NCBI RefSeq assembly: GCF_000355905.1
Contig: NZ_APLF01000010.1
Span: 1 to 64,000 of the forward strand
Direction: 5' to 3'
DNA: 64,000 bases
Origin: Psychroflexus gondwanensis ACAM 44
GTDB taxonomy: Bacteria > Bacteroidota > Bacteroidia > Flavobacteriales > Flavobacteriaceae
A program made the translations under genes and the position numbers. Each line of letters opens with the position of its first letter. Positions within the stretch are counted from its first letter, which is position 1. The notes below the pieces were generated by a model, which was not told the origin of the DNA, made no database searches, and was given only the letters and a program-made list of their open reading frames with translations. Positions 53,591 through 62,798 of this stretch are shown here, in pieces.

Positions 53591-55168
53591 TTAATTGTAA
53601 AAATAGAAGTTATCGATATACACTGTATCGTCTGCATCTGCTTCAACTAGGTTATCAAAAATTAACTGAGTAACAGCAGAAAGATCCATATCAAAATCCG
53701 CAAGTGGGATATCCACACTTACCCATTCTCCTAAAGTTAAAGCTCCAGCATTTGCTAAGTCCTCCTGTACTGGGTCTAAAGCAGTATTCACTAGCTTAAG
53801 TCCTAAACTTTCTGCATTTGGGGACCAATAGTCAAAATGGACATGTGTCATACTTGTTAAATCAGTAGGATTACCATAATCTGTAACAATTCCTAAGAAA
53901 TCAAAGTTTGTAAATAACATGGCATTATTTCCATCTACTGCAACCTCCTCATAGCCTGAACCAGACCATACAGTTGGTAGTTCACTTACAGTAATGGATG
54001 TATATGCATCACTATAGATTGAAATTACGTTTGAAGCGTCTTGCGTAGGAACTGGAGCTGATGCAGTTGGCTGTTGTGCTACATCTTTTGAAAAGTATAA
54101 GTTATCGATATAAACAGTAGCAGGGTTTCCTGCGGTATCAAACAATAACTGAGTCACTTGGGATCTATCCATAGCATAATCTGCTAGAGGAAATTTTACG
54201 CTCACCCACTGGCCTGAAGTAATAGGTTCTACAAATTCTATATCTTCTTCACCAATGACAGTATTAACTAATTTAAAACCTAGTGCAGAAGCATCGGGAG
54301 TCCAGTAGTCAAAATGCACATAGTCCATATCAGTTAAGTCAGTTGGATTTCCATAGTCCGTTACAATACCGGTAAAAGCAAGATTAGAATACTTAATAGT
54401 ATTATCACCCTCAATTATAACTTCTTCAAAGTTAGTGTCCGACCACTCTGTTGGTAATTCCGTAACCGTGATTGGTGTATATCTATCACTATAGATAGCA
54501 ATAACATTTGGAGAAGGTTCCGCTGGTCTTGGTGCAGCAACAACTGGCACTAAAATCTCTTCTACAAAAAAGTCTTCTTCTACATAAGTTGTGGTTTGTG
54601 ATGCAGCACCCATAACTTCAACTGAAATCGTATATGCTCCAGATTGTTGATACGTGTAAGATAATGTTTCTTCGATTGAACCACTAACTACAGACTCAAC
54701 ACCCTCTTCACCAAAATCAACTTCAAAGCTTGTCGCAAAGTCAGCAGTTACAGAAACATTTACAGTATTGGATTCAACTCCATCATTTTCGATGGTAACT
54801 TCAAGATTTTCGGGTGCATTGAAGGACACTTCTATAGGTTGAACTGACTCTGTTTGCTTATCAGCCGCATTCATGGCTACAAGAGTTAAATCAAAAGTGC
54901 CTTCCGCATAAATGTGCGAAAGTGATTCTCCAACACTGATGGTATCTGAAAGTTCACTTCCATCGCCAAAATCAGCATAAAAAAGGTTCACATTTTCAGC
55001 TTTAGGCAGGATAGTCACCAGTCCTGAATTATCTTGAGTAAAACTGATCTTAGCATCAATATTGGAAGGAGCCCCAATTGGTATATCTTGAAGACCCTCA
55101 TCATCAGAACATGATACAGTAAACACTGCAATCATGAGTAGGTATAATATTAAAAATTGCTTTTTCAT
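53591..55168 (-). CDS. PUL lipoprotein with PKD-like domains and two tandem carbohydrate-binding-like modules
   Basis: 525 residues. Signal ends at a lipobox (FTVSC, Cys20) with SDDEG after it. Two PKD-like domains (about 30-110 and 115-205) are followed by two copies of a ~145-residue beta-sandwich-like module (about 220-365 and 375-525). Each copy has IAIYSDRYT or ISIYSDAYT, VTDYGNPTDLT, VHFDYW, the block L-G-[FL]-K-L-V-N-T and a final VYIDN-x-YF. No catalytic residues are evident, so it is probably a surface glycan-binding protein. It is 12 bp downstream of susD and 11 bp before the next lipoprotein gene, in the same operon. Confidence 0.85.
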   Translation of the reverse strand: MKKQFLILYLLMIAVFTVSCSDDEGLQDIPIGAPSNIDAKISFTQDNSGLVTILPKAENVNLFYADFGDGSELSDTISVGESLSHIYAEGTFDLTLVAMNAADKQTESVQPIEVSFNAPENLEVTIENDGVESNTVNVSVTADFATSFEVDFGEEGVESVVSGSIEETLSYTYQQSGAYTISVEVMGAASQTTTYVEEDFFVEEILVPVVAAPRPAEPSPNVIAIYSDRYTPITVTELPTEWSDTNFEEVIIEGDNTIKYSNLAFTGIVTDYGNPTDLTDMDYVHFDYWTPDASALGFKLVNTVIGEEDIEFVEPITSGQWVSVKFPLADYAMDRSQVTQLLFDTAGNPATVYIDNLYFSKDVAQQPTASAPVPTQDASNVISIYSDAYTSITVSELPTVWSGSGYEEVAVDGNNAMLFTNFDFLGIVTDYGNPTDLTSMTHVHFDYWSPNAESLGLKLVNTALDPVQEDLANAGALTLGEWVSVDIPLADFDMDLSAVTQLIFDNLVEADADDTVYIDNFYFYN

Positions 55169-55180
55169 CTCTGTTATGTA

Positions 55181-56680
55181 TTAGTAGTTTGCGTTTTGTT
55201 CCCAATTTCCTTGAGAAAATTGAATTTCTTCAAGTGGTACAGGGAAAACTTCATTTTTGTTTGGAGTAAATCCATCAATCACGTTGGCTGCTCTTCCAGT
55301 TCTCACTAAATCAAAGAAACGGTGTCCTTCACCTACAAGCTCTAGTCGTCTTTGAGTATATATCTCTTCAGTTAACTGGCCTCCTGATAAATTCACATCA
55401 TCTAATCCTGCTCTTTCACGAACTTCGTTCACATAATCTAATGCTAATTGATCGTTGATACCTCCTCTATTTAAAGCTTCAGCTGCCATCAATAGAACAT
55501 CAGCATAACGGATAGCTCTGTAATTGTTTGGCTGTGTCAAATTAGCATCCCCTAAATTATCATTTTGTCTAGGGATATACTTTCTATTGTAATACCCGGT
55601 ATGACCTGTTGTAGGGTCTTGGTTTCCTATGGTAAAAGTTGCTCCTGTGTCTGCAGCCCAAGCTTCAATGTTCAAGATAGAAACATCTCTTCTTAAGTCG
55701 TCTAAATCAAAGGCATTATAAGTTTCTTCAGTAGGTAAATTAAAGCCAAATCCAGATTCAAAGACAGGACCGTTGTAGCCTCTTACACCACTAAATCCTA
55801 CCATGACATTACCTTCACTACATTGTAAACAATCAAAACTAGCTCCTTGGGCTTGACCGGAATATTGAATTTCAAAAACAGATTCTGCACTATTTTCAGC
55901 TTCAAATTCAAAAAGGTCTTCGTATTCTTCATCGCCTTCTGTTCCATACAAATGAAACTGTTGTGAACCAATAACAGCATCAAACAAAGGGGCCGCTAGA
56001 TTAAATTCATCTTGGTACAAGTGCACCTTACCAAGAAGTGCCTGGGCAGAAGCTTTGGAAGCTCGTCCTATTTCTAAAGCCTGGGAAGACATATTCGGTA
56101 TGGCCAGAGAAAGATCATTCTCGATATATTGGTATACTAAATCAATCGATGTTCTGGGCAGAGATGTTTCTTCACCTAGTTCAAATTTACCTTCTGGCTT
56201 AATAGGTATAGCCCCGAACCATTTTACTAGTTCAAAATTGAAATAAGCTCTTAAAAAACGTGCTTCAGCAATAATTTGCTCCTTACCTTCAAAATCTATC
56301 TTATCAGCATTTTCAAGGATATAAGATGCTCTGTAAACACCAGCGAAATTGAAATCCCAAATATCATCCAGATTATTGTTATCTGGGGTATGAGCCATTC
56401 TATCTACCTGCTGCCATCCTACAACGTCGGTTGCACTTTCTCCTCCGGCATGCGTATTGTCTGAAGCAATTTCTCCAAGAATAACATTAACATAAGTAGA
56501 CTGCAAAATATCATAGGAGCCAATCAATGCGTTTTGAAAGTCTTCTTCATCCTCAAAAAAGTTTTCTGAGGTAAGTCGGTAAGGTGGTTCTAGTTCCACA
56601 AAATCGTCTGAGCATGATACTAAGGCTAATGCCATTAAAATCATGAACCATTGGTTATATATTGTCTTTGCCATTTTCAT
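55181..56680 (-). CDS. SusD/RagB-family surface glycan-binding lipoprotein
   Basis: About 499 residues. The frame is open from 56698, but the ATG at 56680 avoids overlap with the susC stop (56685) and still gives a clean lipoprotein signal (ILMALALVSC) followed by SDDFVELEPPYRLTSENFF. Four TPR units and the SusD fold are indicated by ARFLRAYFNFELVKWFGAIP (about 140-160), ADVLLMAAEALNRGG and the conserved C-terminal ERLELVGEGHRFFDLVRTG-type block (RRLELVGEGHRFFDLV). It forms the lid over SusC and captures oligosaccharides. Confidence 0.96.
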   Translation of the reverse strand: MKMAKTIYNQWFMILMALALVSCSDDFVELEPPYRLTSENFFEDEEDFQNALIGSYDILQSTYVNVILGEIASDNTHAGGESATDVVGWQQVDRMAHTPDNNNLDDIWDFNFAGVYRASYILENADKIDFEGKEQIIAEARFLRAYFNFELVKWFGAIPIKPEGKFELGEETSLPRTSIDLVYQYIENDLSLAIPNMSSQALEIGRASKASAQALLGKVHLYQDEFNLAAPLFDAVIGSQQFHLYGTEGDEEYEDLFEFEAENSAESVFEIQYSGQAQGASFDCLQCSEGNVMVGFSGVRGYNGPVFESGFGFNLPTEETYNAFDLDDLRRDVSILNIEAWAADTGATFTIGNQDPTTGHTGYYNRKYIPRQNDNLGDANLTQPNNYRAIRYADVLLMAAEALNRGGINDQLALDYVNEVRERAGLDDVNLSGGQLTEEIYTQRRLELVGEGHRFFDLVRTGRAANVIDGFTPNKNEVFPVPLEEIQFSQGNWEQNANY

Positions 56681-56684
56681 TCGT

Positions 56685-59600
56685 TTAAAGTTTAACATTT
56701 AGTCCAAGTGTATAGGTTCTTGGCAGCGGATAGAATCCAAGATCAATTCCTCCTCCAATTGGAGCTCCTGTGGAGGCTGTAGGATCGTATCCGGAGTATT
56801 CTGTAAAGGTAAATGCGTTATCAACTTTAGCATAAATTTTAACTCCATTGATACCAAAAGCCTTTAAGTTTTCAACGGGAACATTATAACCCAGAGAAAT
56901 GGTTTGTATTCTTAAAAAGGAACCGTCCTCAACAAAATAGTCTGAAAATAATTTATTGGCTGTAGCTCCAGTTGTCACTCGAGGCTCTGTAGAAGAGGTC
57001 CCAGGACCTGTCCAACGATTTAATCGTCTACTTAACATATTAACGTTGATCTGATCTCTTTCAAAATTTCTTACAATTTCATTGCCTAAGTTAGCAAAAG
57101 AATAAGCGCTAAAGTCGAAGTTTTTGTAAGTAAAAGATAAATTCAGACCCATGGTTACATCTGGTATTGGGTCACCAATATACGTTCTATCATCTTGACT
57201 TATAACACCATCTCCGTTCGTATCTACAAACCTTAAATCACCAGGACTAGCTTCAACACCTGCAAGTTGAGATTGAGAAGGATGTGCCTCTACTTCAGCT
57301 TGAGACTGGAATATTCCATCAGTCTTAAGACCGTAAAAATATCCTAAAGGTAATCCTACTTCCATTCTGGATGGAGGTTGCTGACCTACACTAAACTGGC
57401 CACCTTCTAGGAACTCTGCACCGTTAATTTGAGTAACCTCGTTATCGATAGTACTTACGTTATAATTGATAGAGAATGAAAAGTCATCACTAAAATCTTT
57501 ACTATATCCCAATGTGGCTTCAAAACCAGTGTTTTTAACTGTACCTGCGTTGATGGTTGGAGCAGAGCTCCCTGGAGCTGCTATTCCAAATATACCTGAG
57601 GTTGGTATTCCTGGTATCAGTAGATCTTCCCTTGTGTTATCGTAATAATCTAATGTTATGTCCAGGTCATTATTGAATAATTGAAGATCTAGACCTATAT
57701 CCAATTTCTTAGCGGTTTCCCACTTCACGCTTGGATTAGCTAAGGGACCTAGAGCTTGTCCAGTAGTCAGACCTTGGTCTGGACCAAATAAGTACTCTGC
57801 TTCACCACTCAGAACAGATAAAAAGAGAAAATCTCCAATCTGGTCATTTCCAAGTTCACCGTAACTTGCTCTTAGCTTAGCAAAATTTAAAATATCATTA
57901 GTTCCAATAAAATCCTCTTCAGTCAATAACCATCCGGCTGTTACTGAAGGAAACCATCCAGTAGAATTATTAGGTCCAAATCGAGATGAAGTATCCCTTC
58001 TTAATATGGCCGAAAACAAATATTTATCTTGATAATCAAATTCAAATCTTGTGAAGTAAGATAATCTTCTAAACTCGCTTACAAATGATCCATTAGTTTG
58101 ATTTCCTTCTCCAACACCAGTAGCAGAACCTAAGTCAGCAAAGTCATAGCTATTCCTTAGAACGCCTGTTCTAGAACCAAATAAACCTTCTCCATGAGAC
58201 CTAAACACGGTTAAACCTGTTGTGTTTGTGACGTCCAATTCACCAAAAAATGTTTTTTCTATGGTATTGAACAAGTCAAATGTGTAATCATAAAAATCTT
58301 GCTGATCCAGATCGACTTGATTGACAGGTCTATTAAATACTTTTCCCGTTCCGAAATTAAACTCTGGGAAAAATTCTCTATTATTTAATTTAGAAGAATT
58401 GAATCCATATCTGGCGGTTAATTTAAAATCCTTGATATACTCTAGCTCAGCTTGAAAGGATCCACTTAGTCGATTACTCTCAAAATCGTTGAAGGTATTA
58501 TTGATTTGCGCAAGTGGGTTAACCACTTCGTTGCCCAAATCTATAGTGCCATCCAAATTATTTTGGCTCCGATTGATGACTGGAGCAATATTGATGGCGT
58601 TGAAAAGAACCGAACCCAACCCAAATGAATTTATGCCTTGAGATCTATTGTTGGTGAAGAACACATTAGCACTCACATTTAAAAAATCTCTCACATCTGT
58701 GTTTAGGGAAATGCTGGCTGTTGTTCTCTTAAAGTTAGATTTATCGGGAGCAACAATACCACCTTGGTCTAGATGAGATGCGCTAAAGGAATAATCGGTA
58801 TTCTCGGACCCACCTCTTATAGATACATTATTGCTGATGACTGTGGGAGTTTCAAAAACTTGATCTTGCCAATCTGTATTATTGTTAATTTGAGATAGAT
58901 TAGTAAATGGCAAATCTTGACCTGCGTTAGCATATTTTTCATTGGTCAGTAACACATATTCGTTGGCGTTTAATAAAGGCAATTTTCTTGTTGTTTCCTG
59001 CAGACCAACGTAAGTATTATAAGACACCACTGCAGACTGATTTCTTTTTCCTCTTTTGGTTTCGATAAGAACAACCCCATTTGCTCCTATGGAACCATAA
59101 ATAGCAGCTTGTGCATCTTTTAGGACTGTTATGGACTCAATATCTTGAGGATTAATAGAATTTAAACCACCGTCGTACTGAGCACCATTTAAGATAATTA
59201 ATGGTGAACTATTTCCATTGGTGGATACTCCTCTAATTCTAATATTGGATTCTGCCCCAGGCGCACCAGATTGAGGAGTTACACTTACCCCTGCAGAAGT
59301 TCCCTGTAATGCAGTAGCAGCATTGATGGGTTCAAGATCCTGAATAGATTCAGAATTAACAGTAGAAACAGAGCCCGTGATTTTTCGTTTACTACTAGAA
59401 CCGTATCCAATCACCACTACATCATCCAAAGACTCAGTATCGGCCTCTAGCTGAACATCAAATTGGGTTCGCCCTGCAACTTTTATCTTCAAGGTTTTAA
59501 ACCCTAAATAGGAAAATACTAAAGTTGCGCTCTCTTGGACCGAAGGCAATATAAAGTTACCGTCAAAATCTGTGGTTGTCCCTTGTGTAGTGCCCTCTAC

Positions 59601-59729
59601 GATGACATTCACTCCTAGTAAAGGCATCCCAGATTCTTTATCTGCCACACTGCCTTCTATATCTCTCTCCTGCGAAAACAGGCAAAGCGAGAAAAAGCAA
59701 AACGTCGTTAACAAAATATTTTTAATCAT
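56685..59729 (-). CDS. SusC/RagA-family TonB-linked outer-membrane transporter
   Basis: 1014 residues. Signal peptide ending CLFSQE, a carboxypeptidase-regulatory-like domain (about 22-100), a TonB-box/linker region DVVVIGYGSSSKRKITGSVS, a plug domain (about 115-235; AATALQGTSAGVSVTPQSG, TVLKDAQAAIYGSIGANGV) and a large beta-barrel ending LGLNVKL. It imports oligosaccharides using TonB energy, paired with SusD, which starts right at its stop. Regulator and sugar porter genes lie upstream on the same strand. Confidence 0.97.
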   Translation of the reverse strand: MIKNILLTTFCFFSLCLFSQERDIEGSVADKESGMPLLGVNVIVEGTTQGTTTDFDGNFILPSVQESATLVFSYLGFKTLKIKVAGRTQFDVQLEADTESLDDVVVIGYGSSSKRKITGSVSTVNSESIQDLEPINAATALQGTSAGVSVTPQSGAPGAESNIRIRGVSTNGNSSPLIILNGAQYDGGLNSINPQDIESITVLKDAQAAIYGSIGANGVVLIETKRGKRNQSAVVSYNTYVGLQETTRKLPLLNANEYVLLTNEKYANAGQDLPFTNLSQINNNTDWQDQVFETPTVISNNVSIRGGSENTDYSFSASHLDQGGIVAPDKSNFKRTTASISLNTDVRDFLNVSANVFFTNNRSQGINSFGLGSVLFNAINIAPVINRSQNNLDGTIDLGNEVVNPLAQINNTFNDFESNRLSGSFQAELEYIKDFKLTARYGFNSSKLNNREFFPEFNFGTGKVFNRPVNQVDLDQQDFYDYTFDLFNTIEKTFFGELDVTNTTGLTVFRSHGEGLFGSRTGVLRNSYDFADLGSATGVGEGNQTNGSFVSEFRRLSYFTRFEFDYQDKYLFSAILRRDTSSRFGPNNSTGWFPSVTAGWLLTEEDFIGTNDILNFAKLRASYGELGNDQIGDFLFLSVLSGEAEYLFGPDQGLTTGQALGPLANPSVKWETAKKLDIGLDLQLFNNDLDITLDYYDNTREDLLIPGIPTSGIFGIAAPGSSAPTINAGTVKNTGFEATLGYSKDFSDDFSFSINYNVSTIDNEVTQINGAEFLEGGQFSVGQQPPSRMEVGLPLGYFYGLKTDGIFQSQAEVEAHPSQSQLAGVEASPGDLRFVDTNGDGVISQDDRTYIGDPIPDVTMGLNLSFTYKNFDFSAYSFANLGNEIVRNFERDQINVNMLSRRLNRWTGPGTSSTEPRVTTGATANKLFSDYFVEDGSFLRIQTISLGYNVPVENLKAFGINGVKIYAKVDNAFTFTEYSGYDPTASTGAPIGGGIDLGFYPLPRTYTLGLNVKL

Positions 59730-59965
59730 ATCTATTGTTTGTTTAACGTAAATCTAACACTAAGTACATCACAATGAGTTTTTTATGAATTACAAAAAAA
59801 CTACAAGTTGTTAAAATATAGGATTTTTGAGACATAATAGTATCTCGTCGCCTATTTATAGTGAGCTGAATAGACTTGTTAAATTTTTAACTACAACGTT
59901 GTATTTCAGTATTTTAGTCCGTTTGTAGTGGTAATGTAGAGTAGAAAGTGGCAATTGTATTGGTT

Positions 59966-62776
59966 CTATATTTCCAAAATATAATCGGTTAGGCCAATTT
60001 CACGGGGTAAGTCCATTTTTTTACGCAAACGATATCGTTTCACTTCTACACTTTTTGTAGATATATTGAAAAGCGGAGCGATCTCTTTCGACGATAAGTT
60101 CAAACGCAAGTAAGCGCTTAGTCTTAAATCATTTGGCGTTAAGGAGTTATGTTTAGATTTCATCTTTTTCAAAAAGTCTTTATCCGCATTATTAAAGGCT
60201 TCTTCGAAGATCTTCCAATCGTCTGAATTGTTGATGTTTTTATCGATAATCTTAATCACTTTCTTAGAAGAGGCTTGTAAAGGTTTAGATTTTTGGAGTT
60301 CCTCTTTTATTGAATTTAGAAATTCATTTTTCTTAATTAAGCTCATCGTAGATACAGCCAACTCTCTATTCTTGCTTTCTATATCTTGTTTGAGCTGTTC
60401 ATTTTTAACTTGCATAAGTTCTTGTTCGTTTTCAAGCTCTTTAAGCTCCAATTCCTGGTTAGCTTTTCGCTTTAATTCAATTTTTTGCTTCTTATAATAG
60501 CGTCTATAGAAAGTGTGAACCACTGAAAAGAAAACAATTGAAATTAAAAGATAAACCATAAGCATAAGGTTTGAAAAAGCAAAAGGACGCTCTACAGTAT
60601 ATACAAACGATTTGGGACTGGTTTGGTACCGCTCCCCAATTCGTGCTCTCACCTGAAATTCATAGTCTCCATAAGACAGGTTGCTATATGTCATTTCGTT
60701 TTTTGACCCCCAAGCAGTCCAGTCTTCTAAAAACCCTTTGAGGCGAAATTGATATTCGGGAGAAAAGTATTTTTCAAAGTGCGGGACACTAAAACTAAAA
60801 TGAATGTTATTGAACTTGTTCTTCAATACTGCTGGTTGGTCTGTGGTCAATGATACCGGTTCTTTTCCATTTTCCCAATACTGTACGGAAGTGAGATTAA
60901 GAGGTTGGTCTATTTTTGATTTAGAAAATTTATTGTAATTGATGACCATATAGCCTTGTGTAAGGCCCAATAAATATTCATCGTCGTTTAACTGAAGAAT
61001 GTTTTCATAACCCGCCATCGTTCCTCTAGAGTCAGATGTAATTGGAATGGAAGCTAGCCTGTAACTATCATTTACTTTCCCTTGTAAGGTGAAATCTATA
61101 CTGTTTTTATTGAAACTCCACAGGCCGATTTCTCCATCAGTTACTGCTAATTTTCCAGAGGAGTAAGTCTCTTCTGAATACATCTGGCTTAGTAAACTGT
61201 CTTTTTGAAAAGTATTGTCATCCATCTGAAATTTCCAAATGCCTTTTTGGTGGGCGTAATACACTTGGCCTTTAAATTTAGCCAAACTAGAGTATAGGCC
61301 TTTTTCTAGATCTAAGTATTGGTAGATTTTAGAAACTTGAGTGAAATCTTTGTCTAAGCTTATCCGATAAACGCCTTTGTATTCATGATCAATTAAAACT
61401 TCATTGGGTGATATGAATTCAACAAATTTTGAGGACACGTCAAAGTTTTTAATTTTATTACGAAACTGCCATTGACCGCTCACCTTCTCTAAAACACTCA
61501 AACCTGAATAATTACCCTGTAGAATAAGGCTTGGTTGATTTGGGACTGTCTTAAAGCACCAGGTGCCTAGTAAGTCCGAGAGTTGCTCAAAATCGTTATC
61601 TCCCACCACAAACGTCCCGTTGTTATGGCCGCAAAATAAAGTATCATCAATGCTTTTAAGAGTCCATACTTGTCCTTTGGATCCTTCCACAAGTTTAAAG
61701 TCCTCGCCAGGGCTTTCAACTGTTCTATAGAAAAGGCCTTGATTTGTTCCCAAATAGAGACGATTATTGTGAACGATAGAAGTATATATGGTGCCCAAAA
61801 TTCCTTTATCGTCATTAAAAACACTGATAGACGAATTTATATTAACACAATCAATACCATTATCGAGTCCAAGCCAAACATTCCTGTCTATATCCTCAAA
61901 GACAGATAAAACAGTATTGTTGGTAAGGCTCTCCTGCTGTGAAATTTGATTTATAATGCGACCTTCGGGAGTAAGAAAAATAGCCCCTTGAGAAATAGTC
62001 CCTAAAACAAGGCCTCCATCCGTTTTTTGTAAACTTGCATATACATTGAAGGTATTAAGGCGAGTAAAATTGGAAGGCCATAATTGAGGTGCCTCCTCTA
62101 ATGTATAAATCCCTTCTGTTTCAGTTTGCACCAAGATTTGATTCTTGTAGGTATAAAGATTGGTTATAAGATTGGTTGTAAAGAAATCGTGGTTTGAGAC
62201 CAGAGAAGGAGTTCCGTCTTCAATTTTGAAGAGCCCTTTATTCACAATTTGAAAATAAAGATCGGACTCTAACTTAAACATTTTTGAAATGGAGCCTTCA
62301 ATAGAAATTTTATTGACGGACTTATCATCGGTATGATAGGTATATAAATGATCTAAAGATTGGAAAATGATCCAGTCTTCAAGACGTTCAATAGTCCAGA
62401 ATTGTTCATCTGTACCAATAGAATCAATAATATCGAGAGATAGTGAATTATAGTCAAGCTCACCTGTAGATTGTTTTTCCCAATATCCAAATTCACGATA
62501 ACTCCCCGAGTATATTTTATCATCATGAAAAAAAACGGAGCGAAGAATGGTTTGGTTAGGAGATGGATATAGCGTCCAGGCTTCCCCGTCATACTCCAAT
62601 AATCCCTTATTATTGGCAATGTAGATGTGCTTGTTTTCTCCTTGTGTAATGGACCAGTTCTGGTTGTCGGCTTGATAGTCTTTAGGCGAAAAACTTAAAA
62701 CAGGAGGTAATTCCTGTGAGTAACTACTTCCTAAAAAGCAAAAGAACAAACAAACGTGTAAACTTACACGAAACAT
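59966..62776 (-). CDS. Membrane-anchored triple-tyrosine / LuxR-type HTH regulator of the PUL
   Basis: About 936 residues. The frame opens at 62827, but the ATG at 62776 begins a good signal peptide (FRVSLHVCLFFCFLGSSYSQ) and avoids overlap with the MFS gene. A periplasmic beta-propeller of Reg_prop-type repeats (about 40-640) and a Y_Y_Y domain (about 650-725) are followed by one membrane helix, a coiled coil (about 765-830) and, at the end, a LuxR/GerE helix-turn-helix (LTPNDLRLSAYLRLNLSSKE, IAPLFNISTKSVEVKRYRLR). No kinase or receiver domain. It likely senses glycan fragments in the periplasm and controls the downstream susCD operon, starting 236 bp away. Confidence 0.9.
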   Translation of the reverse strand: MFRVSLHVCLFFCFLGSSYSQELPPVLSFSPKDYQADNQNWSITQGENKHIYIANNKGLLEYDGEAWTLYPSPNQTILRSVFFHDDKIYSGSYREFGYWEKQSTGELDYNSLSLDIIDSIGTDEQFWTIERLEDWIIFQSLDHLYTYHTDDKSVNKISIEGSISKMFKLESDLYFQIVNKGLFKIEDGTPSLVSNHDFFTTNLITNLYTYKNQILVQTETEGIYTLEEAPQLWPSNFTRLNTFNVYASLQKTDGGLVLGTISQGAIFLTPEGRIINQISQQESLTNNTVLSVFEDIDRNVWLGLDNGIDCVNINSSISVFNDDKGILGTIYTSIVHNNRLYLGTNQGLFYRTVESPGEDFKLVEGSKGQVWTLKSIDDTLFCGHNNGTFVVGDNDFEQLSDLLGTWCFKTVPNQPSLILQGNYSGLSVLEKVSGQWQFRNKIKNFDVSSKFVEFISPNEVLIDHEYKGVYRISLDKDFTQVSKIYQYLDLEKGLYSSLAKFKGQVYYAHQKGIWKFQMDDNTFQKDSLLSQMYSEETYSSGKLAVTDGEIGLWSFNKNSIDFTLQGKVNDSYRLASIPITSDSRGTMAGYENILQLNDDEYLLGLTQGYMVINYNKFSKSKIDQPLNLTSVQYWENGKEPVSLTTDQPAVLKNKFNNIHFSFSVPHFEKYFSPEYQFRLKGFLEDWTAWGSKNEMTYSNLSYGDYEFQVRARIGERYQTSPKSFVYTVERPFAFSNLMLMVYLLISIVFFSVVHTFYRRYYKKQKIELKRKANQELELKELENEQELMQVKNEQLKQDIESKNRELAVSTMSLIKKNEFLNSIKEELQKSKPLQASSKKVIKIIDKNINNSDDWKIFEEAFNNADKDFLKKMKSKHNSLTPNDLRLSAYLRLNLSSKEIAPLFNISTKSVEVKRYRLRKKMDLPREIGLTDYILEI

Positions 62777-62798
62777 TATATTATTGAGTTTGTAACTC

